DNA of 32,137 bases from Desulfurococcales archaeon (lineage in GTDB: Archaea > Thermoproteota > Thermoprotei_A > Sulfolobales > AG1): positions 1 to 32,137 of the forward strand of contig WANO01000068.1 in the NCBI GenBank assembly GCA_015521765.1, given 5' to 3'. Positions 17,870 to 23,822 of this stretch are shown one piece after another (position 1 is the first letter of the stretch; every line of letters starts with the position of its first letter). The notes under the pieces are model-generated. The model saw only the letters and a list, made by a program, of their open reading frames with translations. It was not told where the DNA came from and did no database searches. A program made the position numbers and the translations under genes.

Positions 17870-18772
17870 TTGCCCACTAACCAGGGTATAAGGTTTCAGG
17901 AGAATATGGGCGATTTCGCCGAGCTGTTGAGCAAGCTTGTGAAGGAGGAAAAGGAGTTCGCTGTGGTTATGGTTATAAGGTCCCAGGGCTCCACAGCGGC
18001 TAAGGTGGGTGCTAAAGGAATAGTGTTTCCAGACGGCAGAATTCTCGGGTGGCTAGGCGGGTGGTGTGCAGAGAACGCTATAATGACGGCAGTGATGGAC
18101 GCTATAGAGAGCGGCTCACCCAAGATTGTGAGGCTGGTTATGCAGGGGGAGGATTTAAGAAAGATTGGAGAGGACTATATAGAGGTTGGAACCCCCTGTG
18201 GAGGTGAGGTTGATATATATATAGAGCCCGTCTACCCCAAACCCCAGATAGTTATAGTTGGCGACAACGATGTGTCTAGAGCACTCTCTAAGATAGCCAA
18301 GATTGTCGGCTTCAAGGTTGTTGTGGTTGATTCACTCGCCGTTAAACAGAACTACCCCGATGCAGACCTCATACTCAGGAGCCTAAAGGATATAGCTAGT
18401 GTTAGAATGGATCGACACACATTCGCAGTGTTAACCACAATGGGCAGGGTAGGCATTGAGGAGGAGATTCTAGACACCCTCCTCAAGACCGATGTGGGGC
18501 TTATAGGGGTTGTATCCAGCGTTAGAAAAGCCAAGGAGATACTGGGCAACCTAATAAAGAAGAAGGGATACACGCCAGACCAGCTCTCAAGGATCAGAGC
18601 ACCCATAGGTGTTGATATAGGCTCGCTATCACCAGAGGAGATAGCGCTAAGCATAGTCAGCGAGCTGGTAGCGATTAGGAGGGGTGGTAGCGGAAGATTC
18701 CTTGTAGAGGTTAAGGGGGACCCCCTAAAATCCCTTATGGAGGAGATAGAGGTCCCCCGAAAAAATAAGTGA
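17870..18772 (+). CDS. XdhC/CoxI-family molybdoenzyme maturation factor
   Basis: 300 aa with the two-domain XdhC layout. The N-terminal XdhC_CoxI domain (about residues 15-115) carries RSQGSTAAKVGAKGIVFPDG, LGGWCAENAI and VGTPCGGEVDIYIEPV, the latter two each with a conserved Cys. The C-terminal Rossmann-like domain (about 125-270) starts at IVIVGDNDVSRALSKIAK and ends with RIRAPIGVDIGSLSPEEIALSIVSEL. XdhC proteins bind molybdenum cofactor, promote its sulfuration and hand it to xanthine-dehydrogenase-type enzymes. The TTG start is supported by GAGGTG 6 nt before it. No molybdoenzyme gene is adjacent, so its client lies elsewhere. The glycine loop reads GDNDV rather than the more usual GAGHV. 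Confidence 0.88.
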   Translation: MPTNQGIRFQENMGDFAELLSKLVKEEKEFAVVMVIRSQGSTAAKVGAKGIVFPDGRILGWLGGWCAENAIMTAVMDAIESGSPKIVRLVMQGEDLRKIGEDYIEVGTPCGGEVDIYIEPVYPKPQIVIVGDNDVSRALSKIAKIVGFKVVVVDSLAVKQNYPDADLILRSLKDIASVRMDRHTFAVLTTMGRVGIEEEILDTLLKTDVGLIGVVSSVRKAKEILGNLIKKKGYTPDQLSRIRAPIGVDIGSLSPEEIALSIVSELVAIRRGGSGRFLVEVKGDPLKSLMEEIEVPRKNK

Positions 18773-18807
18773 GTTAAAAACCAGGGAAATATAGAGCCGG
18801 GAGCCAG

Positions 18808-19545
18808 CTACCTCCTGAACCTGATAACGGAGCCGAGAACAATACCTATTATCAGCGCGACAACACCCGCAGCTACAGCGGTTGTTGGATCGCTCACCGA
18901 CACAGTTTCAGTAACCACCCTAGTCTGGATCCTGGTAATCTCCTCAGTCACGGTTTCAGGAACAGTCTCGGTCTCAACCCTTGTTTCCGTTACAGTCTCC
19001 CTCTGAGTAACAACCTCGGTAATAGTCTCCCTCTCAACCTCGGTCTTTGTGGCGGTGACAGTCTCGATCAAGGTAACGGTAGCGGTAACCATCTCCGTAA
19101 CAGTCTCCCTAACTGTTTCAGTCACCGTGGTGGTTCTAGCCTCGGGAAAGCCAACAACCAGAACTCCCTCCATACCCAGCTCCCTATGGTTGGCAACCGG
19201 GCAGTATATGGCGAACACACCCTCCCTATCCGCAGTAAACTCGATGGTCTCACTCTCCCCTGGAGATAGAACGCTTGTTCTAACATTGAATCCAGAGATA
19301 ACCAGCGCATGGATCACGGAGCCCTGATTAGTGAAAGTGATCTTTACGGTATCGCCAACCTCAACCCAGATAGCGTTTGGGGTGAGCTTGAAGTCCTCAC
19401 CAACTATAGTGAACTCCTTAGTTCTCTGCCCACTCCCGCCGTAGGACGGTTGCTCATGGTAGTAGGCAACCAGTATGGGTGTGATGGCTAAAGCGGCGAG
19501 GATGATTATCGACACTATAGTAGGGGTCCCCCTAAACCGCATCAT
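18808..19545 (-). CDS. Membrane-anchored blue copper protein with Thr/Val/Glu repeat stalk
   Basis: 245 aa. An N-terminal hydrophobic signal/anchor (about residues 8-27) is followed by a cupredoxin domain (about 42-133), a low-complexity stalk of about 90 residues built from TVTET/ETVTE-type units, and a C-terminal helix (AVAAGVVALIIGIVLGSVI) ending in RFRR, so the protein is displayed outside the cell. Copper ligands seen are His79, Cys115, His120 and Met125. The C-x4-H-x4-M loop has the spacing of rusticyanin rather than plastocyanin. It probably acts as a single-electron carrier near a respiratory complex. It is followed 7 nt upstream by a second cupredoxin gene and likely shares its transcript. 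Confidence 0.85.
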   Translation of the reverse strand: MMRFRGTPTIVSIIILAALAITPILVAYYHEQPSYGGSGQRTKEFTIVGEDFKLTPNAIWVEVGDTVKITFTNQGSVIHALVISGFNVRTSVLSPGESETIEFTADREGVFAIYCPVANHRELGMEGVLVVGFPEARTTTVTETVRETVTEMVTATVTLIETVTATKTEVERETITEVVTQRETVTETRVETETVPETVTEEITRIQTRVVTETVSVSDPTTAVAAGVVALIIGIVLGSVIRFRR

Positions 19546-19551
19546 AGCCGA

Positions 19552-19995
19552 TTATCCCTCGATAACGAGGTCCCCAACCATTCCAAGGGGCTTATGCGGT
19601 ATACAGTATATAGTGAATGTTCCAGTCTTATCAGCCACGAACTCTATAGTTTCGCTCTGCCCAGGATTCAACCTAACGTTTATGTTGAACTCATCGATTG
19701 TGAATGTATGGAATATATTTCCTACGTTAGTGATCTTGATTCTAACAACATCGCCAGCCTTAACCCTAATGGTTGCCGGCTCAAAGGAGTATTCTGTAGC
19801 TTCAACCTCGATCTCGATAACGTTCCCCTCGGCGGCTCCCCCAACCTCCTCCTTGGCTTGTGGAGCCTCCTGCTGCTGCGGGGCGCCATATATGTTTCCG
19901 TAACCGCCTCCTAGCAGGAAGAATGCGGCTACAGCAACCACTATAACTACAACTATCCCCAGAACTGCTTTTTGGGACACCATCTTTATTACCAT
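19552..19995 (-). CDS. Plastocyanin-like cupredoxin with N-terminal anchor
   Basis: 147 aa: one N-terminal transmembrane helix (VLGIVVVIVVAVAAFFLL, about residues 11-28), a Gln/Ala/Glu-rich linker, then a cupredoxin domain. Ligands are His96 (FHTFTI), Cys131, His134 and Met139 (YCIPHKPLGM); C-x2-H-x4-M is the plastocyanin spacing and differs from the neighbouring copper protein. It probably carries electrons on the outer membrane face. Two in-frame ATGs (19995 and 19983) are possible; AT-rich TATA-like DNA at about 20000-20030 lies directly upstream. Confidence 0.85.
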   Translation of the reverse strand: MVIKMVSQKAVLGIVVVIVVAVAAFFLLGGGYGNIYGAPQQQEAPQAKEEVGGAAEGNVIEIEVEATEYSFEPATIRVKAGDVVRIKITNVGNIFHTFTIDEFNINVRLNPGQSETIEFVADKTGTFTIYCIPHKPLGMVGDLVIEG

Positions 19996-20054
19996 ATATT
20001 ATATATTGTTTAGGGTGTATATATTTTACTATTTAAATTTAATTATGAAAACTA

Positions 20055-20067
20055 AGAGTAAAAAGAT
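20055..20067 (-). terminator. T-rich terminator candidate after the TusA-like gene
   Basis: On the minus strand a CTTTTTACTC-type U-tract occurs about 40 nt beyond the gene end at 20106. It is the expected archaeal termination signal and lies between the sulfur operon and the promoter of the cupredoxin pair. Confidence 0.3.
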
Positions 20068-20105
20068 GCAAATGATACTCTTGGTTAATTAACTAAAACA
20101 TTAAT

Positions 20106-20336
20106 TTATCTATATCTTTCAATAACGATCTCATATAACCCGTTCATTCTCCTAAAAGAGACAACCCTATATCCAAGCTCGTCTCCAAGGCTTTTTATGG
20201 CGTATGATAACTCTGGATCGCTGGTGACCAGCTTAGCCCTTTCACCCTTTCCAAGATCCATAACTATGTTTTTGAGCGCATCACTCCTGCTTGTTGAGCA
20301 CATCGAGCTTAGGTAGGACAGATCTATAGTCCTCAA
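20106..20336 (-). CDS. TusA/SirA-like sulfur carrier protein
   Basis: 76 aa with the TusA layout: TIDLSYLSSMCSTSRSDALKNIVMDLGKGERAKLVTSDPELSYAIKSLGDELGY, where GE...LVTSDPE and the C-terminal strand are typical. TusA proteins carry a persulfide on the Cys at the N-terminal turn. Here that turn is SMCSTS instead of the usual CPxP, so the Cys (about residue 13) is kept but the prolines are gone. The TTG start has GGTGT about 7 nt before it. It begins 16 nt after the rhodanese stop, so the two are one operon and the rhodanese probably loads it with sulfur. The divergent motif leaves some doubt about function. Confidence 0.7.
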   Translation of the reverse strand: MRTIDLSYLSSMCSTSRSDALKNIVMDLGKGERAKLVTSDPELSYAIKSLGDELGYRVVSFRRMNGLYEIVIERYR

Positions 20337-20352
20337 GCCCAGTACACCTAGC

Positions 20353-21186
20353 TCAACCCTTCTCTATAGGGACCCCCACCAGATTACCCCACTCGCTCCA
20401 TGAGCCATCATATACGCGAACCTTAGGGTACTTCAGGAGCTCCTTAAGCACGAAATAAGTGAAGGCCGCTCTCTCACCTATTCTGCAGTATACGATAACC
20501 TCTTTATCCCTGGTTACTCCCTTGGATTCGTATAGATTTCTCAGCTCCTCGATACTCTTAAAGGTGCCGTCCTCTCTAACAGCCTGTGCCCAGGGTATGT
20601 TTATGGCTCCCGGTATATGCCCTGCTCTCTGGGCGGCTTCATTGGGGTATTCTGGAGGCGCCGAGATCTCGCCCTTGAATTCCGCCGGGCTCCTCACATC
20701 CACTAAAGCTACCTTTGGATTTCTCAGGTTCTTTAATACATCTAGGAAGTATGCTCTCTGGGTGAGATCTATCTTTGAAACCTTATAGGTTGTCTTCTCT
20801 ACTCTCGGGATTTCTCTGGTTAGTGGGTACCCTAAATCGATCCATTTCTTCCGTCCACCATCAAGAATCCTAACGTTTTCATGCCCATATATCTTGAAGA
20901 TCCAGTAGGCAAAGGCAGCAAACCAGTTATTGTAGTCCCCATAAAGAATAACCAGCGTATCGTTACCAACCCCAAGCCTACCCATAAGCCTCTCGAAATC
21001 CTCGGGTGATATAATATCCCTCTCGGGATACCTATTGAGATCCTTCCTCCAATCAACAAGGACAGCACCAGGGATATGGCCAACATCGTAGGCTGTAGCA
21101 GGATCGTAGTCGACCTCAACAACCCTTATACCGGGTGAATCAAGATTATCTTTTAACCATTCAGGCCTAACTAATTTATCAGACAC
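20353..21186 (-). CDS. Two-domain rhodanese (thiosulfate/3-mercaptopyruvate sulfurtransferase type)
   Basis: About 280 aa with two rhodanese domains (about 5-125 and 150-275). The C-terminal domain has the active-site Cys237 in YCRIGERA; the N-terminal domain has Asp87 at the same place (YGDYNN), the usual inactive partner. AGHIPGAINIPW and DVGHIPGAVLVDW mark the domain cores. The CRIGER loop favours thiosulfate sulfurtransferase over mercaptopyruvate sulfurtransferase (usually CGxGVT/S), but this is inference. The track start is GTG 21195; GTG 21186 is better placed relative to GGTGAT upstream. Operon with the TusA-like gene: cytosolic sulfane-sulfur transfer. Confidence 0.9.
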   Translation of the reverse strand: MSDKLVRPEWLKDNLDSPGIRVVEVDYDPATAYDVGHIPGAVLVDWRKDLNRYPERDIISPEDFERLMGRLGVGNDTLVILYGDYNNWFAAFAYWIFKIYGHENVRILDGGRKKWIDLGYPLTREIPRVEKTTYKVSKIDLTQRAYFLDVLKNLRNPKVALVDVRSPAEFKGEISAPPEYPNEAAQRAGHIPGAINIPWAQAVREDGTFKSIEELRNLYESKGVTRDKEVIVYCRIGERAAFTYFVLKELLKYPKVRVYDGSWSEWGNLVGVPIEKG

Positions 21187-21204
21187 GCCAATCACCTAAC
21201 AATA

Positions 21205-21235
21205 TAAGGTTAAAAATTTAATAAATATTTTGTTA
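21205..21235 (-). promoter_or_regulatory. AT-rich promoter of the rhodanese/TusA operon
   Basis: On the minus strand, AAATATTTATTAAATTTTT lies about 25-45 nt before the GTG at 21186. It has the composition and distance expected of TATA and initiator elements, but the exact box is not clear in such AT-rich DNA. Confidence 0.4.
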
Positions 21236-21346
21236 ATAAAGTTAAAAAACAAAAAATAAAACCAGAACAAACAGAAAAAAGAACAGGCACATAGACAGAA
21301 ACATAGATAGAATCAAGAACCCCATCGACTCATCCAACAACATATT

Positions 21347-21360
21347 TTTGGGTACCCAAA
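21347..21360. repeat. Perfect 14-nt palindrome
   Basis: TTTGGGTACCCAAA is fully self-complementary with no loop. It sits in the non-coding stretch about 160 nt upstream of the rhodanese gene start and could be a dimeric regulator site. No second copy was noticed in the window. Confidence 0.4.
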
Positions 21361-21757
21361 GCATTTTGGTGACCACAAGAAGCTATAGATCTATAATATT
21401 TTCAATTATATCGTGACCCCCAGAAAACATCGCGTAGCTCACAATAGTTCAATAGCAACATATAAAGCCACCCAAGATAGAAACCAGCCTACACAAACCC
21501 TAATAAACCACGGGAAAAGAGAATCCTTGAAAGGGAAGCCCTTCAACAACAGAACTCATGATCAATACAGCCTCTCATACAACCATCTACTAAAACCACC
21601 CCCTACCCATTGATAGATGATACCGTATAATAGATTATGTCGCATAAAAACAATAAAAATCAAAAACTTTAAAAGATAGGCTTTCGCAAAACATTACGCA
21701 AAGGTGGTGTTAGCCGAAGTACCGGTCTTATAAGATCATAATCCGCCGAAAAATAAG

Positions 21758-21835
21758 GGGCCCTTAGCCCAGTCAAGGAAAGGGCGTCGGCCTTCGGAGC
21801 CGGGGTCCCGGGTTCAAATCCCGGCGGGTCCGCCA
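21758..21835 (+). tRNA. tRNA-Arg (anticodon TCG), CCA encoded
   Basis: A cloverleaf folds as follows: acceptor GGGCCCT with CGGGTCC, D-stem GCCC/GGGC with loop AGTCAAGGAAA, anticodon stem TCGGC/GCCGG around loop CTTCGGA (anticodon TCG, Arg), a 4-nt variable loop GGTC, T arm CCGGG-TTCAAAT-CCCGG, discriminator G and an encoded CCA. The seventh acceptor pair is a T-C mismatch and pair 3 is G-T; the rest is sound. A TATA-like TCTTATAAGA lies about 23-32 nt before it. No intron is present. A degenerate copy of its 3' half lies 1 kb downstream. Confidence 0.85.
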
Positions 21836-21985
21836 CACAAGACTTCCAAGCCATCACTAATCTCAATAATGGGTGTGTCAAACGCGGGAATCTCGAACCT
21901 TAGCCGAGGTACACTCAGTCCTGATAATCATGTGGTATAATCATACGTCTATAGTATCTAGGCTCATTTAAACACAATGGGACTC

Positions 21986-22436
21986 CTAGGACATAACCTT
22001 CAGCCACGGTATTCTCTTGAAGTCCTCGTCGAAGGTTAGGATAGTGTCTATGCCGTAATGTTTGCAGGTTAAGGCTATAATAGTGTCCCCTGGAAGCAAG
22101 CGGTATTTAATCATTGTCTCGTGTATTTCGTCTATAGTCGCCTTGTCCTGTAACGTTATTATATTGTAATCTGATAGCAGGTGACGTAGAGTAGTTAGCT
22201 CGTCATTGACGTGTTCTAAACCGTATTTTCTTATCAATTCTCTTACCTGGTATATGCCTCTGGCTCCGTAATGCTTGCTAAAATATATTCTTATAAGAAT
22301 ATATGAGGCCTCCTCTAATGTTCTAAGGCTTGTGTAGACCTCATCGCTGTTGGATAAGATGTTGACGACTATGTCCGACTTCGGCTTTTATATCATGGAG
22401 CAAGTAGACCAGAGCGTTAGAGTCAACGTATATCAC
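21986..22436 (-). pseudogene. VapC-type PIN-domain toxin, frameshifted
   Basis: The first frame, from GTG 22436, reads MIYVDSNALVYLLHDIKAEV, the N-terminus of a PIN ribonuclease with the first catalytic Asp (YVDSN). One surplus base (GG at 22375-22376 on the minus strand) shifts it to a stop. The second frame carries the rest: DIVVNILSNSDEVYTSLRTLEEASYI, then LLPGDTIIALTCKHYG and ILTFDEDFKR with the later acidic residues. Removing one G gives a continuous protein of about 149 aa. The ORF track shows only the last 83 codons (from 22237). The start overlaps the antitoxin stop (GTGA), the usual vapBC arrangement. It is either a disarmed toxin or a sequencing error. Confidence 0.8.
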
Positions 22437-22651
22437 AGGTGCTCGGCCTCCTCTATCGCCTCCTCTAGGAGCCCTGGATCTACACGACCCAAAGCGCCGC
22501 GATATTTCTCTAGTATTCTTTTCTTCTCCTCTACATCGATTATCTTAACGAGAAGCTCTTTGTTCTCCTCCAAGTCAAGGGGCTCCTCAGGTACCAGCAC
22601 GCCGCCTCTATATCTCACTTTAATTACCTTAGACAACCCCCTTGCACCCAT
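22433..22651 (-). CDS. VapB-type antitoxin (DUF104-like)
   Basis: 72 aa. The N-terminus KVIKVRYRGGVLVPEEPLDLEENKELLVKII matches the DUF104/AF2212-type antitoxins that are paired with PIN toxins, followed by an acidic helical tail (VEEKKRILEKY...LLEEAIEEAEHL) that would bind and cover the toxin. The stop overlaps the toxin start. ATG 22651 is the track start; a TTG five codons later (after GCAAGGGGG) is an alternative. Repeats of TGTTTCCAGA lie in the 130 nt upstream and could be operators. With the toxin frameshifted, the antitoxin may be free of its partner. Confidence 0.75.
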   Translation of the reverse strand: MGARGLSKVIKVRYRGGVLVPEEPLDLEENKELLVKIIDVEEKKRILEKYRGALGRVDPGLLEEAIEEAEHL

Positions 22652-22743
22652 CTAATCTTATAGGCAACGAGCCAATTAGCCTTTCCGCTGGATGTTTCCA
22701 GATTATCAGCGATAACACCCTAGGGAATAATCGTTTGCGAAGA

Positions 22744-22783
22744 GTGTTTCCAGACTATGGTTTCCTCTGGAAACACTGTTTTT
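22744..22783 (+). repeat. 11-bp perfect inverted repeat followed by a T-tract
   Basis: GTGTTTCCAGA (22744-22754) and TCTGGAAACAC (22766-22776) form an 11-bp stem with an 11-nt loop, and TTTTT follows at 22779-22783. On the plus strand it looks like a factor-independent terminator, though no plus-strand gene leads into it. It may instead be an operator or an element end. Confidence 0.6.
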
Positions 22784-22791
22784 ATATCCTG

Positions 22792-22829
22792 GGCCTTCGG
22801 AGCTGGAGGTCCCCGGGTTCAAATCCCGG
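22792..22829 (+). repeat. Degenerate 3'-tRNA-Arg fragment (possible attachment-site relic)
   Basis: GGCCTTCGGAGC (anticodon loop and following stem) and CCGGGTTCAAATCCCGG (complete T arm) are identical to parts of the tRNA-Arg at 21758, with a few changes between them. The acceptor part (TATTCCAAG) does not match and no 5' half with complementary TGGAATA is found upstream, so it is not a complete tRNA. It lies 1003 nt from the matching part of the intact tRNA in the same orientation, as in integration at a tRNA gene. Confidence 0.6.
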
Positions 22830-23101
22830 TATTCCAAGATATTTTGTTGAAGCTTGCGATTTTAGAGAGGAATCGATCTTCCCTATAGATGTGATAATCC
22901 CTATATGCAGGCGCAGAAGCGTTAGATTGCTACTTTCTACGTCCTTTTGATTCTTTCCATGCCTCTAGGGACTATCGGGAAAACTTATAGGTATTTTCTA
23001 ATAATTGAATATACTAGTGTGCAGAGATGATCTCGATGAGCTAGGTGTGCGGACTGCTGGATGAACCACTCCTCACTAATGTGAGTGCGATAAATCCCTA
23101 A

Positions 23102-23294
23102 TCGACTAGAGCAGATACACCCCTACAGGCTGGGATAGGAGATAAGAAAGCCATAATGAACCTGGCCGTGCCAGAAGCATGAAGACACGGCTTCAGGTGA
23201 GCGGTTTCCCTGTTCCACCCGCCTTTCTGCAGGCTTTGGGTTGGTTAGCTATAGTAACTGAGGAAACTCAAACACCATTAGACTTTATACAGTC
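23102..23294 (+). pseudogene. Possible decayed 3' end of a transposase-like (TnpB-type) gene
   Basis: One frame reads ADTPLQAGIGDKKAIMNLAVPEA and stops; after one frame change the overlapping ORF continues with MKTRLQVSGFPVPPAF and TEETQTPLDFIQSQG. The texture (Pro-rich, with EETQTPL and SQG) recalls the variable tails of archaeal IS605-family TnpB proteins. None of the TnpB catalytic or zinc motifs is present, so this is a guess. Many stops upstream show it is not functional. Confidence 0.25.
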
Positions 23295-23594
23295 TCAGGG
23301 TCTGAGGATTATAAGCAGTATTGTTGCTATTATTCCTGCGGATGCTGATACGAGACCGAGGATCACGTAGATAAGCATCTTCTTAACATCATCGATCTTC
23401 CTGTCTAAAGCATCGAATCTAGAATACATCTCGCTTCTAACCTCTTCGATCTTGGTGTCTATATATGTTCTGAGTTCTCTTATCTCCTGCCTGAGATCGG
23501 CTATTTCCCTCTCTATCGACTCCAGCCTCCTGTCTATCTGCTCGTAAGCCCCCTCAAGCCTAGCCAAACGCTCCTCAATACCCGGCTTAGCCAA
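23295..23594 (-). CDS. Coiled-coil protein with C-terminal membrane anchor
   Basis: 99 aa. Residues about 5-70 form a heptad-patterned coiled coil (IEERLARLEGAYEQIDRRLE, later IADLRQEIRELRTYIDTKIE), followed by one C-terminal helix (MLIYVILGLVSASAGIIATILLIIL) and RP. It is tail-anchored in type; such short coiled-coil proteins are frequent in archaeal genomes and have no established function. The TTG start at 23594 is the end of a conserved upstream block (TATA-like TTTATATG, then TTCTTGGGCTCTGTATAG) that recurs at 129-175. The transcript is probably leaderless or nearly so. Confidence 0.65.
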   Translation of the reverse strand: MAKPGIEERLARLEGAYEQIDRRLESIEREIADLRQEIRELRTYIDTKIEEVRSEMYSRFDALDRKIDDVKKMLIYVILGLVSASAGIIATILLIILRP

Positions 23595-23640
23595 CTATAC
23601 AGAGCCCAAGAATATTTAGGGCATAGAACACATATAAAGC
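23592..23640 (-). promoter_or_regulatory. Promoter/start block of the coiled-coil gene, repeated at 129-175
   Basis: The plus-strand text ACTATACAGAGCCCAAGAA, ending in ACATATAAA, matches 129-175 with one difference in the first 21 bases and the same TATA-like end at nearly the same distance. On the minus strand this is a TATA-like box, a spacer, a conserved TTCTTGGGCTCT motif and the TTG start. Confidence 0.5.
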
Positions 23641-23822
23641 TATAGGGATCATAATCTACATCTAAATAGTGTTAGGGAAAACCATATAGCTTCTTGCCTC
23701 TTCGCTTTTATTCTTTTTTGGCACTATTACAACATACCTAAAGCCTTGGTAGGAAACCCTCAACGAGAAGGAGGAAATGATGAGGTCTAGTCCCCTCGCC
23801 GCTTAACCTTTGCTCAAGGAAT

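Larger units (their letters stand above)
21196..21757. other. Gene-poor, A-rich stretch upstream of tRNA-Arg
   Basis: About 560 nt without a credible gene. The 66-aa ORF at 21413 has odd composition and no ribosome site, so I left it out. The plus strand is strikingly rich in A and poor in T from about 21240 to 21660. The stretch also contains a perfect 14-nt palindrome TTTGGGTACCCAAA (21347-21360) and a TATA-like TCTTATAAGA (21726-21735) about 23-32 nt before the tRNA. Confidence 0.5.
22652..23294. other. Gene-poor stretch with hairpins, tRNA fragment and possible gene debris
   Basis: About 640 nt without an intact gene. It holds three copies of TGTTTCCAGA (22693, 22745, and inverted at 22766), a degenerate 3' tRNA-Arg fragment (22792-22829) and a decayed coding trace at about 23102-23294. 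The 102-aa ORF at 22642 merely reads through the tRNA-like part (giving PGSNPG) and is not a gene. Confidence 0.5.

Noticed and set aside
19049-19327. ORFs antisense to the repeat stalk of the copper protein (VTVSVTV...)
   Set aside because: Mirror image of the TVTET repeats; the minus-strand frame has the cupredoxin domain, signal and anchor.
21413-21613. 66-aa ORF in the A-rich stretch
   Set aside because: Composition follows the local base skew (Asn/Thr/Lys/His rich), with no ribosome site or hydrophobic core pattern.
21669-21881. 70-aa minus-strand ORF across the tRNA-Arg gene
   Set aside because: It contains DPPGFEPGTP, the typical artefact of translating a tRNA gene antisense.
21885-21960. 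T-arm-like GGTTCGAGATTCCC on the minus strand as a second tRNA
   Set aside because: Stem pairs do not form around the loop and no cloverleaf can be built.
22690-22780. TGTTTCCAGA repeats as a short CRISPR array
   Set aside because: Only three copies of about 10-14 nt, one inverted, with unequal spacing and no cas genes.
22642-22950. 102-aa plus-strand ORF spanning the hairpins and tRNA fragment
   Set aside because: Its sequence is produced by reading through the tRNA-like T arm (PGSNPG) and the hairpins; no ribosome site, no protein-like pattern.
23770-23822. C box ATGATGA upstream of the moeA end as a possible C/D sRNA
   Set aside because: No CTGA D box follows within a plausible distance.
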